Assembly: GCF_002005445.1 (NCBI RefSeq)
Contig: NZ_CP014692.1
Coordinates: 1,922,001 to 1,986,000, forward strand
Length of the DNA: 64,000 nucleotides
Source of the DNA: Acetobacter aceti
Lineage (GTDB): Bacteria > Pseudomonadota > Alphaproteobacteria > Acetobacterales > Acetobacteraceae
Direction of reading: 5' to 3'
The notes under the pieces are model-generated. The model did no database searches. It was not told where the DNA came from and saw nothing but the letters and a program-made list of their open reading frames with translations. Positions 43,601 to 53,503 of this stretch are shown here, in pieces. The stretch's first letter is position 1. The number at the start of each line of letters is the position of its first letter. The translations under genes were made by a program, and so were the position numbers.

Positions 43601-45251
43601 GCGGGTACAGCAGGAAACCGAAACACGCCACGGCAGCGCCGAATCCCGTCTCGCGACCATGCTGCCGGAACTGGCGCGCCTTGATTCCGAGCTGGTGAAG
43701 GGAGAGGAGACAGTCGAAGCAGCCCGTCTGGCTCTGGCAGCCACTTCCGATCCCGCATCAGCCGCCGCTACATTGCAAAAGGCCGGGACGACGGCTCAGG
43801 AAGCGGAACAGGCTGCCGTTTCCGCACGAGCGAAGCTCGATGCTGCGGGTCAGGATGTGACCCGGCTCGAAACGATCCACCGCGCCATGCAGGAAAAGGC
43901 GCTGGAGATACGCTCGCGACTGTCCGCCACGGAACCTCGTCTGGCTACGCTAGGTGTCGAACTGGCCGAAGCTGCTGAAACTCTTGCAGCCGCTGAACGG
44001 ACCTGTGCGGCGGCTGTCGTTGACGATCATATCTCCGATCCGGTTGAAGCGTTGCGCCAGACAATCACTGAACTGCGCCTTGAAGAGCAGATTGGTCGAG
44101 AGGCACGGGCAGCTCTTGTCGCTGAGGCAGGGGCGCTCGCCAGCCGGGAATCGGCGCTCCAGGACTCGCTCTCCGAATGGACGGCGCGGGCAAGTGCGGC
44201 AAAGGAGCAGATGGCGGAAGCCCAGAGTCGTTTTGATGTCGTTTCCGCAGAGCATGAAACCCTGACGGCTCTCCCTGATGAGGCCCGACAGCTTCGTGAG
44301 CGGACAGCGGTCGCGCTGGCCGCAGCCGAAGAGAAATTTGTAACAGCGAACACCGCGAGAGAAGCCGCAGAAACCCGATTGAAGGATGCTCAGGAAGCAA
44401 GACGGCGGACCGAAGGTGAACTGGCGACCGCCCGGGAAAACCTGCTGAGAAGTGAAGGCAAGAGTGAGCAGGCTCAGGCCATTCTCGATCAGTTGCTGGC
44501 CGAGACACCCGAGCCTCCCACAGTGCCTGTTGGAGATCTCACGGAATCCGCGGAAACAGGGCTACGCCGCAAGATTTCCCGCCTGACCCGCGAGCGCGAA
44601 GAGCTTGGCCCCGTCAATCTGCGAGCCGACATCGAGGCGCAGGAGGCGGAACGGCAGATCGAGGTGATCCGGCGCGAGCATGGGGAGATTGAAGCCGCGA
44701 TTGCCCGTCTGCGTGGATCGATCGGGAGCCTCAACAAGGAAGGGCGTGAGCGCCTGATGGCGGTCTTCACGCAGGTGGATCACCATTTCCAGTCCCTGTT
44801 CTCACGCATGTTCGGTGGAGGCCGCGCCCATCTGGGTCTTGTCGGCAGTGATGATCCGTTGCAAGCTGGGCTGGAGATCTATGCCCAGCCTCCCGGCAAG
44901 AAGCTTGCCACCCTGTCGCTCCTGTCCGGAGGCGAGCAGGCTCTGACAGCCCTGTCGCTCATCTTTGCAGTTTTCCGCTGCAACCCGGCTCCGATCTGCG
45001 TACTGGACGAAGTCGACGCTCCACTTGATGACGCCAATGTCGGCCGCTTCTGTGCGCTGCTTGGCGATATGGTCAACGAAGCAGGAACACGTTTTCTCGT
45101 GGTGACACATCATCAGCTTACAATGGCTCATATGGACCGGCTCTACGGCGTAACCATGCAGGAACGCGGTGTGAGTCGCGTGCTGTCCGTCGATCTGGAC
45201 AAGGCCGCCGCCATGGCCGGCGAACGTAAAAAGGAAGAGGCTCATGCCTGA
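40698..45251 (+). CDS. smc: Chromosome segregation protein SMC
   Basis: A 1517-residue ATPase. Walker A is GPNGCGKSN near residue 33-40; the signature LSGGEQALTALSLIFAVF lies near 1409 and Walker B VLDEVDAPLDDAN near 1435. Two very long Ala/Glu/Arg-rich coiled coils flank a hinge at about 695-820. Bacterial SMC is usually 1150-1200 residues; the excess is in the coiled-coil arms. It compacts and separates the chromosome with ScpA/ScpB. It overlaps the following gene by eight bases, so the two are translationally linked. Confidence 0.95.
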   Translation: MSARFVQLRIAGFKSFADPVSVDILPGLTGIVGPNGCGKSNVVEALRWAMGESSARSLRGGEMDDLIFAGTTSRPARNLAEVTLVLENARGLGPGPFAGQDDLEVSRRAERGSGSDYRLNGKAIRARDVQTLFADLASGARSSAMVSQGRVAMLVGARPEERRTILEEAAGITGLHARRHEAELKLRATETNLTRAEDLRTQLESRLEGLTGQSEQASRYRELSSSLRDAEVSLLALLHARARQQVERAKLAAVQARAALIAAEDASETSVLADYEAEKSLPAIREAAELARTALERQKVAAESVALEEQRAAQAAEAAAERLRQSEADRDAARSRLEDASATLARLEEDMAALQAARASLPDRQAEAEASLTGLQAALQEASERLERLTAEATAARARSEQALAALEAATLRHTRLSEDHAVLKRQIEALQAECPAQEALNEAETSVQQAAATLAACREAADAATQKRSETQVALSIARNAADATKARHIECEKAVATATASLNGLRKDRDALALRKEQTERELVPDTQRSALAQAVTEAEAVRTQAVAALEAAEAERAAASTALVEARGRMQEDNATRASVAGAVQTAESAFRRAEQEAGTFARDLASAEQNAVPDTVLEQVQNVRAEEEKRLADAETALANAEEAATQAAAEAQEADSILGALKAELTRLKAQIEGLSQALGADEDADEAAPVSGQLDIPDGLEVAVATVLAEGLDAPDAAVAPDSPRSWSSLGPLASPRALPVQATSLASLLPAVPPALSRALGQAGLVATVADGDALVSALQAGQSLITRDGAFWRWDGYRIVAGQPSAAAQRLAQRRILKETQLRFDERGSDLPAVEQQAAKAAQARSEATEAVRTARMARATFEGSLGKARAAEAETSRRHAAARARLDAVRPQYERATQALAAARQAVVGAQATQAALPAPEVLRLAHEEARSRDQKATQMEAAARDSRRKADAAFEQARRVQQETETRHGSAESRLATMLPELARLDSELVKGEETVEAARLALAATSDPASAAATLQKAGTTAQEAEQAAVSARAKLDAAGQDVTRLETIHRAMQEKALEIRSRLSATEPRLATLGVELAEAAETLAAAERTCAAAVVDDHISDPVEALRQTITELRLEEQIGREARAALVAEAGALASRESALQDSLSEWTARASAAKEQMAEAQSRFDVVSAEHETLTALPDEARQLRERTAVALAAAEEKFVTANTAREAAETRLKDAQEARRRTEGELATARENLLRSEGKSEQAQAILDQLLAETPEPPTVPVGDLTESAETGLRRKISRLTREREELGPVNLRADIEAQEAERQIEVIRREHGEIEAAIARLRGSIGSLNKEGRERLMAVFTQVDHHFQSLFSRMFGGGRAHLGLVGSDDPLQAGLEIYAQPPGKKLATLSLLSGGEQALTALSLIFAVFRCNPAPICVLDEVDAPLDDANVGRFCALLGDMVNEAGTRFLVVTHHQLTMAHMDRLYGVTMQERGVSRVLSVDLDKAAAMAGERKKEEAHA

Positions 45252-46062
45252 TCCTGACACACAGGACTCGATAGACGATCAGAAACGGGAAGGGTCTTTT
45301 CTGACCCGCTCCTGCCGTCGGAATATCCTTATCGGGTTATCTGTGATTGCTGTTGCCGGTGGTGGATTACTGTGGCGTGACTCGCATACCGATGCGCTCC
45401 TGACCCGCATTCACCATGGTCTGGTCATCTGCGCGAGCGGGAAGGCGGCCACAACTACCCTTCCCTTCCCGACATCCGGAACCGACAGGATTCTGGCGAA
45501 GCTCCCACCGCCGACCTCAGAGATGCTCGATACACCCGGCCTGCCAACGATGGTCGCTCTGGACGTTGTCAGAAATGATGATGGTAAACTGGCAATCGCT
45601 GGCGACGCTTCTCTTCCGTTGCATGATGCGCTCAAGCTCTCCTACAGGCGACACGAACTGGTCATGCTGTCGATCCGCGACATCCCGAGTTCTGAAGTGG
45701 TAAAGGAACTGAGAGCAACCGGGATGAGGAAAAGGGCCGTCCTGATGACGCATGATCTGATCAGTGCTCATGACGCTCTGGTCGCCGACCGCTCCGTCGT
45801 CGTTGCCATGCCGGTTCAATCCTCTCGGGATGCACATCTGGCGAAGCAACTGGCAGGGCGACATCCTTACGCTCTTTATCTGCCTGCCAACGCCTCTTCC
45901 TCGCTTTTTGAAGTGGCTCATCGTGACGCTGACGCCGTCATCGCCTCCAGTCCTGATCCCACCAGCAATATCACCGCGACCCGAAGATTGCTGGATGAAC
46001 CGGTGGACATAGTGATGACTGAACATCCCGAGCGACTAGCCAATGTTCTCGGTGGTTCCTGA
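45244..46062 (+). CDS. Membrane-anchored degenerate GDPD-like protein
   Basis: A 272-residue protein with one N-terminal membrane helix (NILIGLSVIAVAGGGLLW). The rest has a TIM-barrel-like order recalling glycerophosphodiester phosphodiesterase: DGKLAIAGDASLPLHDALKL resembles the GDPD segment with HD before the T-x-L region, and DIVMTEHPERLANVL resembles the terminal VDGIITDxPxRL motif. The catalytic HRG...E and HD His residues seem lost, so it is probably inactive or altered. It overlaps smc by eight bases. The family call is inference. Confidence 0.6.
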   Translation: MPDPDTQDSIDDQKREGSFLTRSCRRNILIGLSVIAVAGGGLLWRDSHTDALLTRIHHGLVICASGKAATTTLPFPTSGTDRILAKLPPPTSEMLDTPGLPTMVALDVVRNDDGKLAIAGDASLPLHDALKLSYRRHELVMLSIRDIPSSEVVKELRATGMRKRAVLMTHDLISAHDALVADRSVVVAMPVQSSRDAHLAKQLAGRHPYALYLPANASSSLFEVAHRDADAVIASSPDPTSNITATRRLLDEPVDIVMTEHPERLANVLGGS

Positions 46063-46364
46063 GAGCACCTGACGATGGTATTCTGGCGGTCAAGCCCAAA
46101 GTTATCGCCAAATATTTCTCAAGATAAATCGCTCAGACATATCAAGATTTTTCTCCTGATTTCTTTTTCATCAGAAGACTTACAAAGAAAATTTTGAACG
46201 GGACTGAAACAGTCCAGATTCGTCAAAATGCGGTTCTCACTCTGAAAAAGACACAGCATTTGGCCACACACAGCTTCCTGCATTAAGAACTGGAAATCCT
46301 GCTTTAAATAAAACAGGATTCTATACCTATCTTCTCACATACCACCCAGAAAAAAAGTAATGCC

Positions 46365-46708
46365 GTGAAATACAACTGGATTGCAGTTGGCTTACTGTCC
46401 GGTTTTCTGCCAACTGTCAGCACCTTTGCTGCGGGCCGTGCCGCGCCTCGAAATGCTTTCGATGAAGTTTACTGCACAAGCAATCAGTTTTCGCAGACAG
46501 ACCGTGCCTTCACAAATTCCTGAATACCAGCCCGCAGGCCAAACTCAAGCAAGGGCGGTTGGCATCGATCAAAAATCGTGATGATGCTTGCAGTTTTACA
46601 AAACCCAACGGCTTTTATGTCGACCTGACATGTGCCATCGGCATGCCCCCAGGAGCGTCTGGATTTTCTGAAAGAACAGGAAAGAAATTACTGAATCGCT
46701 GGCTGTAA
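46365..46708 (+). pseudogene. Frameshifted small secreted protein remnant
   Basis: A GTG-started frame gives a signal-peptide-like N-terminus (KYNWIAVGLLSGFLPTVSTF) and runs to a stop at 46521 after 52 codons. From 46520 a second frame continues (LNTSPQAKLKQGRLASIKNR, then CSFTKPNGFYVDLTCAIGMP) to a TAA at 46706. Both parts have protein-like composition and join at a one-base shift. This suggests a disrupted gene of about 115 codons. No family is recognised, and a sequencing error cannot be excluded. Confidence 0.4.
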
Positions 46709-46886
46709 CGACAACGAAATAGGTAAACGAATACTCGTTTCTTAACGGGAGTGAATTCCAGCTTTTCAATCGAATACGGGCCAGATCAGTTTTTACAACC
46801 CTGATGACCTATCCAACTCTCGTTCAACCTCTCTACAGATACTGTCTGAGCGCCATTTCGTCACATCCGATTCCGTCATCAGGCCA

Positions 46887-46919
46887 AAGAAAAAGGGAGG
46901 ACGAAACCGCCCTCCCTCT
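46887..46919 (-). terminator. Intrinsic terminator of groESL
   Basis: On the minus strand AGGGAGG and CCTCCCT form a 7-bp stem with a ten-base loop, followed by TTTTTC, 30 bases after the groEL stop. Confidence 0.8.
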
Positions 46920-46946
46920 TCCGGAAACAGCGTCTGAACGACTGGA

Positions 46947-48632
<1,686 letters not shown>

Positions 48633-48646
48633 TCAGAAGCCGGTGA

Positions 48647-48940
48647 TCAGCCGGCGATCACGCCCATGATGTCGCTTTCCTTCATGATCAGCAGCTCTTC
48701 ACCACCGATCTTGACTTCGGTGCCGGACCACTTGCCGAACAGCACGCGATCACCAGCCTTCACATCGAGCGCCACGATCTGGCCCTGCTCGTTGCGTGCG
48801 CCTGGACCAACGGACACAACCTCGCCTTCCATCGGCTTTTCCTTGGCCGTGTCAGGGATGATGATGCCACCAACTGTCTTTTCTTCGCCTGTAAGACGGC
48901 GAACCACCACACGATCGTGCAGGGGACGGAATTTCGTCAT
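48647..48940 (-). CDS. groES: Co-chaperonin GroES
   Basis: A 97-residue protein: [20 protein letters not shown], the mobile-loop region [13 protein letters not shown] and the [20 protein letters not shown] segment are typical. It is the lid of the GroEL chamber. The start at 48940 begins the conserved domain; the frame to 48955 adds five unlikely residues. It is first in the operon, 89 bases after the CIRCE element. Length is normal. Confidence 0.97.
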   Translation of the reverse strand: MTKFRPLHDRVVVRRLTGEEKTVGGIIIPDTAKEKPMEGEVVSVGPGARNEQGQIVALDVKAGDRVLFGKWSGTEVKIGGEELLIMKESDIMGVIAG

Positions 48941-49028
48941 TATGGATTGCTCCACATTCTATCTGAGGACGACGCCCTCGTTATTAAAGCAACGTCGCCG
49001 CGTGCCACGCGCTCTACGCCGCGGTGCG

Positions 49029-49055
49029 TTAGCACTCCCACCCCGGGAGTGCCAC
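49029..49055 (-). promoter_or_regulatory. CIRCE operator of groESL (HrcA site)
   Basis: TTAGCACTC, nine bases, then GAGTGCCAC. The consensus is TTAGCACTC-N9-GAGTGCTAA; the left arm is perfect and the right arm matches at seven of nine. It lies 89 bases before groES, so HrcA repression with heat release is expected. Confidence 0.88.
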
Positions 49056-49095
49056 GTATGGAGATAGGTGCTCCCAGAGAGGGTGTCAAGAAGGT

Positions 49096-49122
49096 TCGGC
49101 ACTTTTCTCTCGAGAGTGCCAG
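49096..49122 (-). promoter_or_regulatory. Second, degenerate CIRCE-like site
   Basis: TCGGCACTT, nine bases, then GAGTGCCAG. Arm spacing equals that of CIRCE, with six of nine matches in the left arm and six of nine in the right. It lies 40 bases further upstream of groES than the strong site. It may be an auxiliary HrcA site or an ancestral duplicate. Confidence 0.4.
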
Positions 49123-49302
49123 TCACAAGAATTTAAAAAGATTTTTTTAAATCATCGACAGAGAAATAAGGATATTTTCACCTTGATTTGGCTGGCATGG
49201 AACCTATCCCGGTTTCTTCAAAAACCCCCGATCATCCGCATGATGTGGCAGGCAAATCTTCCGTAGCCGCAGACCTTGAGCTTATCCCCACGGAAACACC
49301 CG
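49123..49302. other. Intergenic region between groES operator and LysR gene
   Basis: About 180 bases with no gene, lying between the operator region of groESL and the 3' end of the LysR gene. The part just upstream of the operators (49130-49180) is AT-rich and likely holds the heat-shock promoter, but I cannot fix its -35/-10. Confidence 0.4.
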
Positions 49303-50244
49303 TCAAGCAGGGCGTCCTTCTGCCTGAGCAATAATCCATTGATAAAAGGCAGACGCCTCTCTGCTCGTTCGACGATGAAGGGTGAGAACATAACCGTTCT
49401 CGCTTTTGGCGGGCGTCGACCAGAGCTTCACCAGTTGTCCGCTCTCCAGCGCCTTATCAATCAAGGGCCTCCAACCCAGTGCGATGCCCTCGTCCTGACA
49501 GGCAGACTGCATGAGAAGCGGGAAATGACTGAAGGTATGGAATACATTCAATCTGCTGTTCCGAGTCTGCGCGCCATCGACGATTTCGTTCCGAAACCAG
49601 CTCTCCCAGTTCAGCCACAGCGTACCGTCACCCTTCAGATGCAGAAGATGCGCTTTTCTGATCTCTTCCAGCCTATCAAATGGCCCGTGGCGTTCCAGAT
49701 AATTCCGGCTGCAGACGGGATAGACTTCTTCCTGAAAAAGCATTTTCCGTTGAAAAACCGAATCATCTCCCCTGATTGGGCCGGCTTCAAACAGGATGGA
49801 GACATCAGGTCGGAAATCGCCAGATACTGTCTCAGACAGATTTCTCGTCGTGACGATCTGGACTTCCACACCCGGACAAAGCCGCTCGAAATCTGACAGA
49901 CGCTCCATGAGCCAGGTAGCGCCAAAGCCATAATCCGTCACCACGGCAATCTGTCTTCGACCCGCCTCCACGGCAGCGATCTCTCCCAGACAGTCACGGA
50001 TACGTCTGGTGCTCTCCGTCGCCGCCTCGAACAGCAAACGACCCGCTTCCGTCAGAACCACCCCCCGATGTCCACGCGTGAACAGTTCGTGGCCGATCAC
50101 CCGTTCTATCTGCCCGATCTGCCGGCTGACATTGGGTTGCGTGACGCCGAGTTCAGCGGCGGCGGCACTGAAACTCCCCAGTCTGCCCACCGCCTCAAGC
50201 AGGCGAAGATGGGCAAGCACATATTCCACTACATAAGGTGTCAT
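49303..50244 (-). CDS. LysR family transcriptional regulator
   Basis: A 313-residue regulator. The N-terminal winged helix reads LRLLEAVGRLGSFSAAAAEL and GVTQPNVSRQIGQIERVIGH, followed by LFTRGHRGVVLTEAG. The C-terminal substrate-binding domain starts near residue 90 and includes RDCLGEIAAVEAGRRQIAVV. The effector is unknown. It diverges from the truncated TonB receptor gene with a 300-base gap, so it could once have controlled that gene. Length is normal. Confidence 0.9.
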   Translation of the reverse strand: MTPYVVEYVLAHLRLLEAVGRLGSFSAAAAELGVTQPNVSRQIGQIERVIGHELFTRGHRGVVLTEAGRLLFEAATESTRRIRDCLGEIAAVEAGRRQIAVVTDYGFGATWLMERLSDFERLCPGVEVQIVTTRNLSETVSGDFRPDVSILFEAGPIRGDDSVFQRKMLFQEEVYPVCSRNYLERHGPFDRLEEIRKAHLLHLKGDGTLWLNWESWFRNEIVDGAQTRNSRLNVFHTFSHFPLLMQSACQDEGIALGWRPLIDKALESGQLVKLWSTPAKSENGYVLTLHRRTSREASAFYQWIIAQAEGRPA

Positions 50245-50571
50245 AATTCAGAGTTATATCACACATAATAAATGCACTACATCACAAACAATCAAATTTT
50301 ATGGTTAATAGATTAATACACCATCAGGACGCGACATTGCACGCTCCTTACGGAACCAGATCGATGCCTTACCTAGACGATAGTGCCGTTTTCCAACCAA
50401 TAATCCAAATCCACAGCCATCTGCACAGCATCATAATCCACTATAAAAAAATGGAAAATACCTCCCTCAACCATACCACGAGAACCTGTCGATAAAGCCA
50501 CGTCCGCCCTCTTCTCCCACAAAATGCCCGAACAACCATCGCGCATGTATTTTCCTAAAAGGCCTGTGGCT
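50245..50571. other. Divergent intergenic region between LysR and TonB receptor genes
   Basis: About 330 bases, AT-rich near 50245-50310, where ATAATTCAGAGTTATATCA and TCACACATAATAAATGCAC hold partial dyads suitable for LysR-type binding. No confident promoter and no gene. Confidence 0.35.
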
Positions 50572-52077
50572 ATGGAATTCAATATTCTTCTGAACGGTAC
50601 GGTCGCAACGGCCCTTCTCGTATCCGCCAACTCCGTCGCTGTCGCCGCCCCTGACACCACGCATAAAGCAGGGCATCAGAGCAATGCGGAGATACCGCAC
50701 GCTACGCCGCACAGACCGGCTGCCAGTCCGAAAGCCATCAAACAAAAAGACCCTGAACAACTGACCGTCAGCGCGCGACGCTCATACGCGCGAGGAATCA
50801 CTGAAACGATTTCCTCGGAAGTGCTTTCCAGATCTGTTCCGGGAACAAACCCGCAGAAAGTGCTCGCAACTCTTCCGGGCGTAATGTTCCAGTCTGCTGA
50901 CCCACAAGGTCTGGATACATGGTCTGCCCAGTTCTACATGCACGGATTCCTGCAAAACCAGATTGGCATGACACTTGATGGCATACCCCTCGGCGATCAG
51001 GAATTCCGGTCGCTCAATGGACTGAATAGTACTGCCGCCATTGCGTCCGAAAATGTCGGTCACATCACTATGTCAGAGAGCGCAGGAGCGGAATCCGTAG
51101 CCAGCACGTCAAATCTTGGCGGTTCCCTGGAATATTTCTCCGCCGATCCAAACCACGAACGCCACCTGACAACAGCACAGACTTTCGGAAGCAACGCCGC
51201 CTATCACACTTTCATTCGTGCAGACAGCGGCGACCTGAACCAGATCGGCTCACGCTTCTATGTCTCCTATATGAGAAACAACACCGACAAATGGAAAGGT
51301 GGAGGCAACCAGTTCGCGCAGCAGGTCAACGCGAAATTTCTCCAGCCCATTGGCCAGGACAGCCGGATTTCAACCTTCTTCGACTGGTCCGATAAGGATC
51401 TCTACAATTATCAGGACATGTCCTTCGACATGCTGAAGAACGGCGGCTACAGACTTGATAATTTCGTCGGAACGCCCGACGGTTACGCCAAGGCCTACCG
51501 ACTGGCGCAGTCCCTCAACAATCTGCCCGGCGGCGCTATTCCCCCCGGTTATTCACGGATGTCCGATCCTTGGGATGCGTCGTATTACGACGCCGTCACC
51601 GCGGAACGGGATTATCTCGGCGGTCTGACTGCGGATTTCTCCCTGACCCATGCTCTACGCTGGAAAACAACCATTTACGGACACGGTCAGTACAGACGTG
51701 GCGGCTGGACATCTCCTTATCTCACTTCACCCAACGGAGCGCCACTGGCTGAGCAGATCAACGCCAGCAACACACAGAGATACGGTTTCACATCCGCATT
51801 GACCTACACGATCGCCCGCAACGATATCAGCGCTGGCGTCTGGTACGAAAACTTCCATACCCAGATTGGACGTTACGGCATTGAGCAGCCTCTCCTCGGA
51901 GAAGGATCGCCCATCAATGCGCTCGGTACCCTACCTGCAGGCTATCAGGATTTCTGGTCACAGACCTTCAACTCCAACAGCTTTCTCACCGCTTCAGATG
52001 GGCGTATGGAGTATGGTGGAATTACTGGCTTACGCCGTAACGATGCTGTTCATCGCGCCCCATGTCGTCCTCCTTAG
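50572..52077 (+). pseudogene. TonB-dependent receptor, C-terminally truncated by fusion to MFS gene
   Basis: The first roughly 475 residues are receptor-like: a signal peptide (MEFNILLNGTVATALLVSAN), a plug domain (LSRSVPGTNPQKVLATLPGV, FYMHGFLQNQIGMTLDGIPL, STSNLGGSLEYFS) and beta-strands up to about QTFNSNSF. Receptors of this kind are about 750 residues, so some 250 C-terminal residues are missing, and the last 25-30 codons read through MFS DNA out of frame. The product would lack much of the barrel and the terminal strand and cannot insert properly. Starts at 50545 and 50524 are also possible. A divergent LysR gene may once have controlled it. Confidence 0.75.
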
Positions 52078-53008
52078 CCCCCGACGGCTGGCGCTTGCGG
52101 CGGGAGCGCTGATCGGCGCAGCGCAGTTTTCTTCTTCCCTGCTGCACGGTTTTATTCCGCTTCTGGTCACGCGGGTGGCTTGCGGCCTGGGCTTCGGACT
52201 GGCCAATACAGCCCTGAACCTGACGGCGGCCCGCACGAACAGTCCCACTCGTGCGATTTCCATAGGTCTGGCCATTCAGACGATTATCTACACGCTCATC
52301 AACCTCTCTCTTCCTGTGGTTGGGACGAACCATGGAACACCGGGTATGTTCGTCATGCTTGCTGTTCTGGCCATGCTGTTCACCCTCGCAGGCGGAAGTT
52401 TCCTGCCGGATCGACCAGGCACGTCAAATCTTCAGTCACCGGTTCAGTGGAATGAGCTGAAAAGCAGCGGCCGAATTGTCCTGATAGCAATCTCGCTCTT
52501 CAGCTTCGGCAGTCTGGCGCTATGGCCCTTTATCGAACGCGCCGCTCATGAAATCGGAATATCAGCAGTCACCTACGGTCGATATCAGAGTATTGCGACA
52601 CTGGCCTGTGCGATCAGCAACACCATTTTCGGCATTCTGGCGCAGCGTATCCCTCGTCGGTGGAGCCTGCCTGTCTCGCTGCTTATCTGTGGATTGTCCT
52701 GCGCCGCACTTACGCTCGTTTCCAACGAGGCAGGCTTTGCCATCGCACTCATCGTGTTCAATGTCAGCTGGCTGATCGCCTATCCGCTCATACTCAGCGT
52801 CGCTTACCAGATCGATGCAGGCGGCCGTCTCGCCGTGCTGTGCTCATCGGCCTGGATCATAAACATGGCGGCAGGCTCCCTCGTCACGGGCGCGATAGCC
52901 CAATGGCTGGAAAGCTATGTTCTCGTTGGCCCGCTTGGCCTCATCTCATGTGTCGGGGCCTTCCTGCTCCTTCGCCCTCTTGTCCTCTCCCCATGTCGGC
53001 GGTCGTGA
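51998..53008 (+). pseudogene. MFS transporter lacking its N-terminus, fused to TonB receptor remnant
   Basis: From 51998 the frame reads MGVWSMVELLAYAVTMLFIA, which aligns with the second helix of an MFS transporter. Further helices follow to LGLISCVGAFLLLRPLVLSP, about ten or eleven in all. The first helix and a ribosome site are missing; upstream in this frame (to 51866) the sequence is the TonB gene read in another frame. One deletion of the receptor's 3' part and the transporter's 5' part explains both. A truncated protein might be made by reinitiation. No substrate can be named. Confidence 0.7.
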
Positions 53009-53214
53009 ACAGAGCAGGCGACGCTCCGCGCAGTTTGCACAGCGCCCTGTTGAACGGCAGGCAAGAACCCTGAGAGATCTGCCCTTCTCTCCCTTACGCA
53101 GGGATGAAGACCGGCGGCATCGGGCCAATACCCCGCCCGGTCCCCGAACAGGCTCTGTCTCTCGCTTCCGAAGCGTTTCTGGTACATCCTTGGTGCGAAT
53201 CGAAAACTGAAATC

Positions 53215-53373
53215 ATGTCAGGAATCATGCGCCGCGCTCTGTTTCTGGGCTTTTGTAGCCTCATTCTTTCCGGCTGTTCCTGGTTCGGGGACTCCACCAA
53301 TCATCACCTCACGCAACAGCAGCAGTGGGAAGCGCTTGGCTACAAGGATGGCCTCAAGTCGGTGAAACACTGA
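53215..53373 (+). CDS. Small lipoprotein of 52 residues
   Basis: MSGIMRRALFLGFCSLILSG precedes a lipobox Cys (LSGCSW). The mature part is about 30 residues (GDSTNHHLTQQQQWEALGYK). The frame upstream to 53104 lacks features. Function unknown; membrane-anchored peptides of this size are common in acetic acid bacteria. It stands alone between the transporter remnant and an MFS exporter. Confidence 0.5.
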   Translation: MSGIMRRALFLGFCSLILSGCSWFGDSTNHHLTQQQQWEALGYKDGLKSVKH

Positions 53374-53503
53374 TCACAGCCCTGCCTGCCACCACAGACA
53401 GAGTCCTGTTCACCCGTCTGTGATGGCGCTGTGCGAGCCAACCCCGTTTTCTCCTGCGTTGTCCTGTTCTGAGAATCCTTCCGATGGGGATAAGGTCAGC
53501 GGG

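Noticed and set aside
45244-46062. Functional glycerophosphodiester phosphodiesterase
   Set aside because: Fold-like segments are present but the catalytic His/Glu residues are not, so I call it only GDPD-like.
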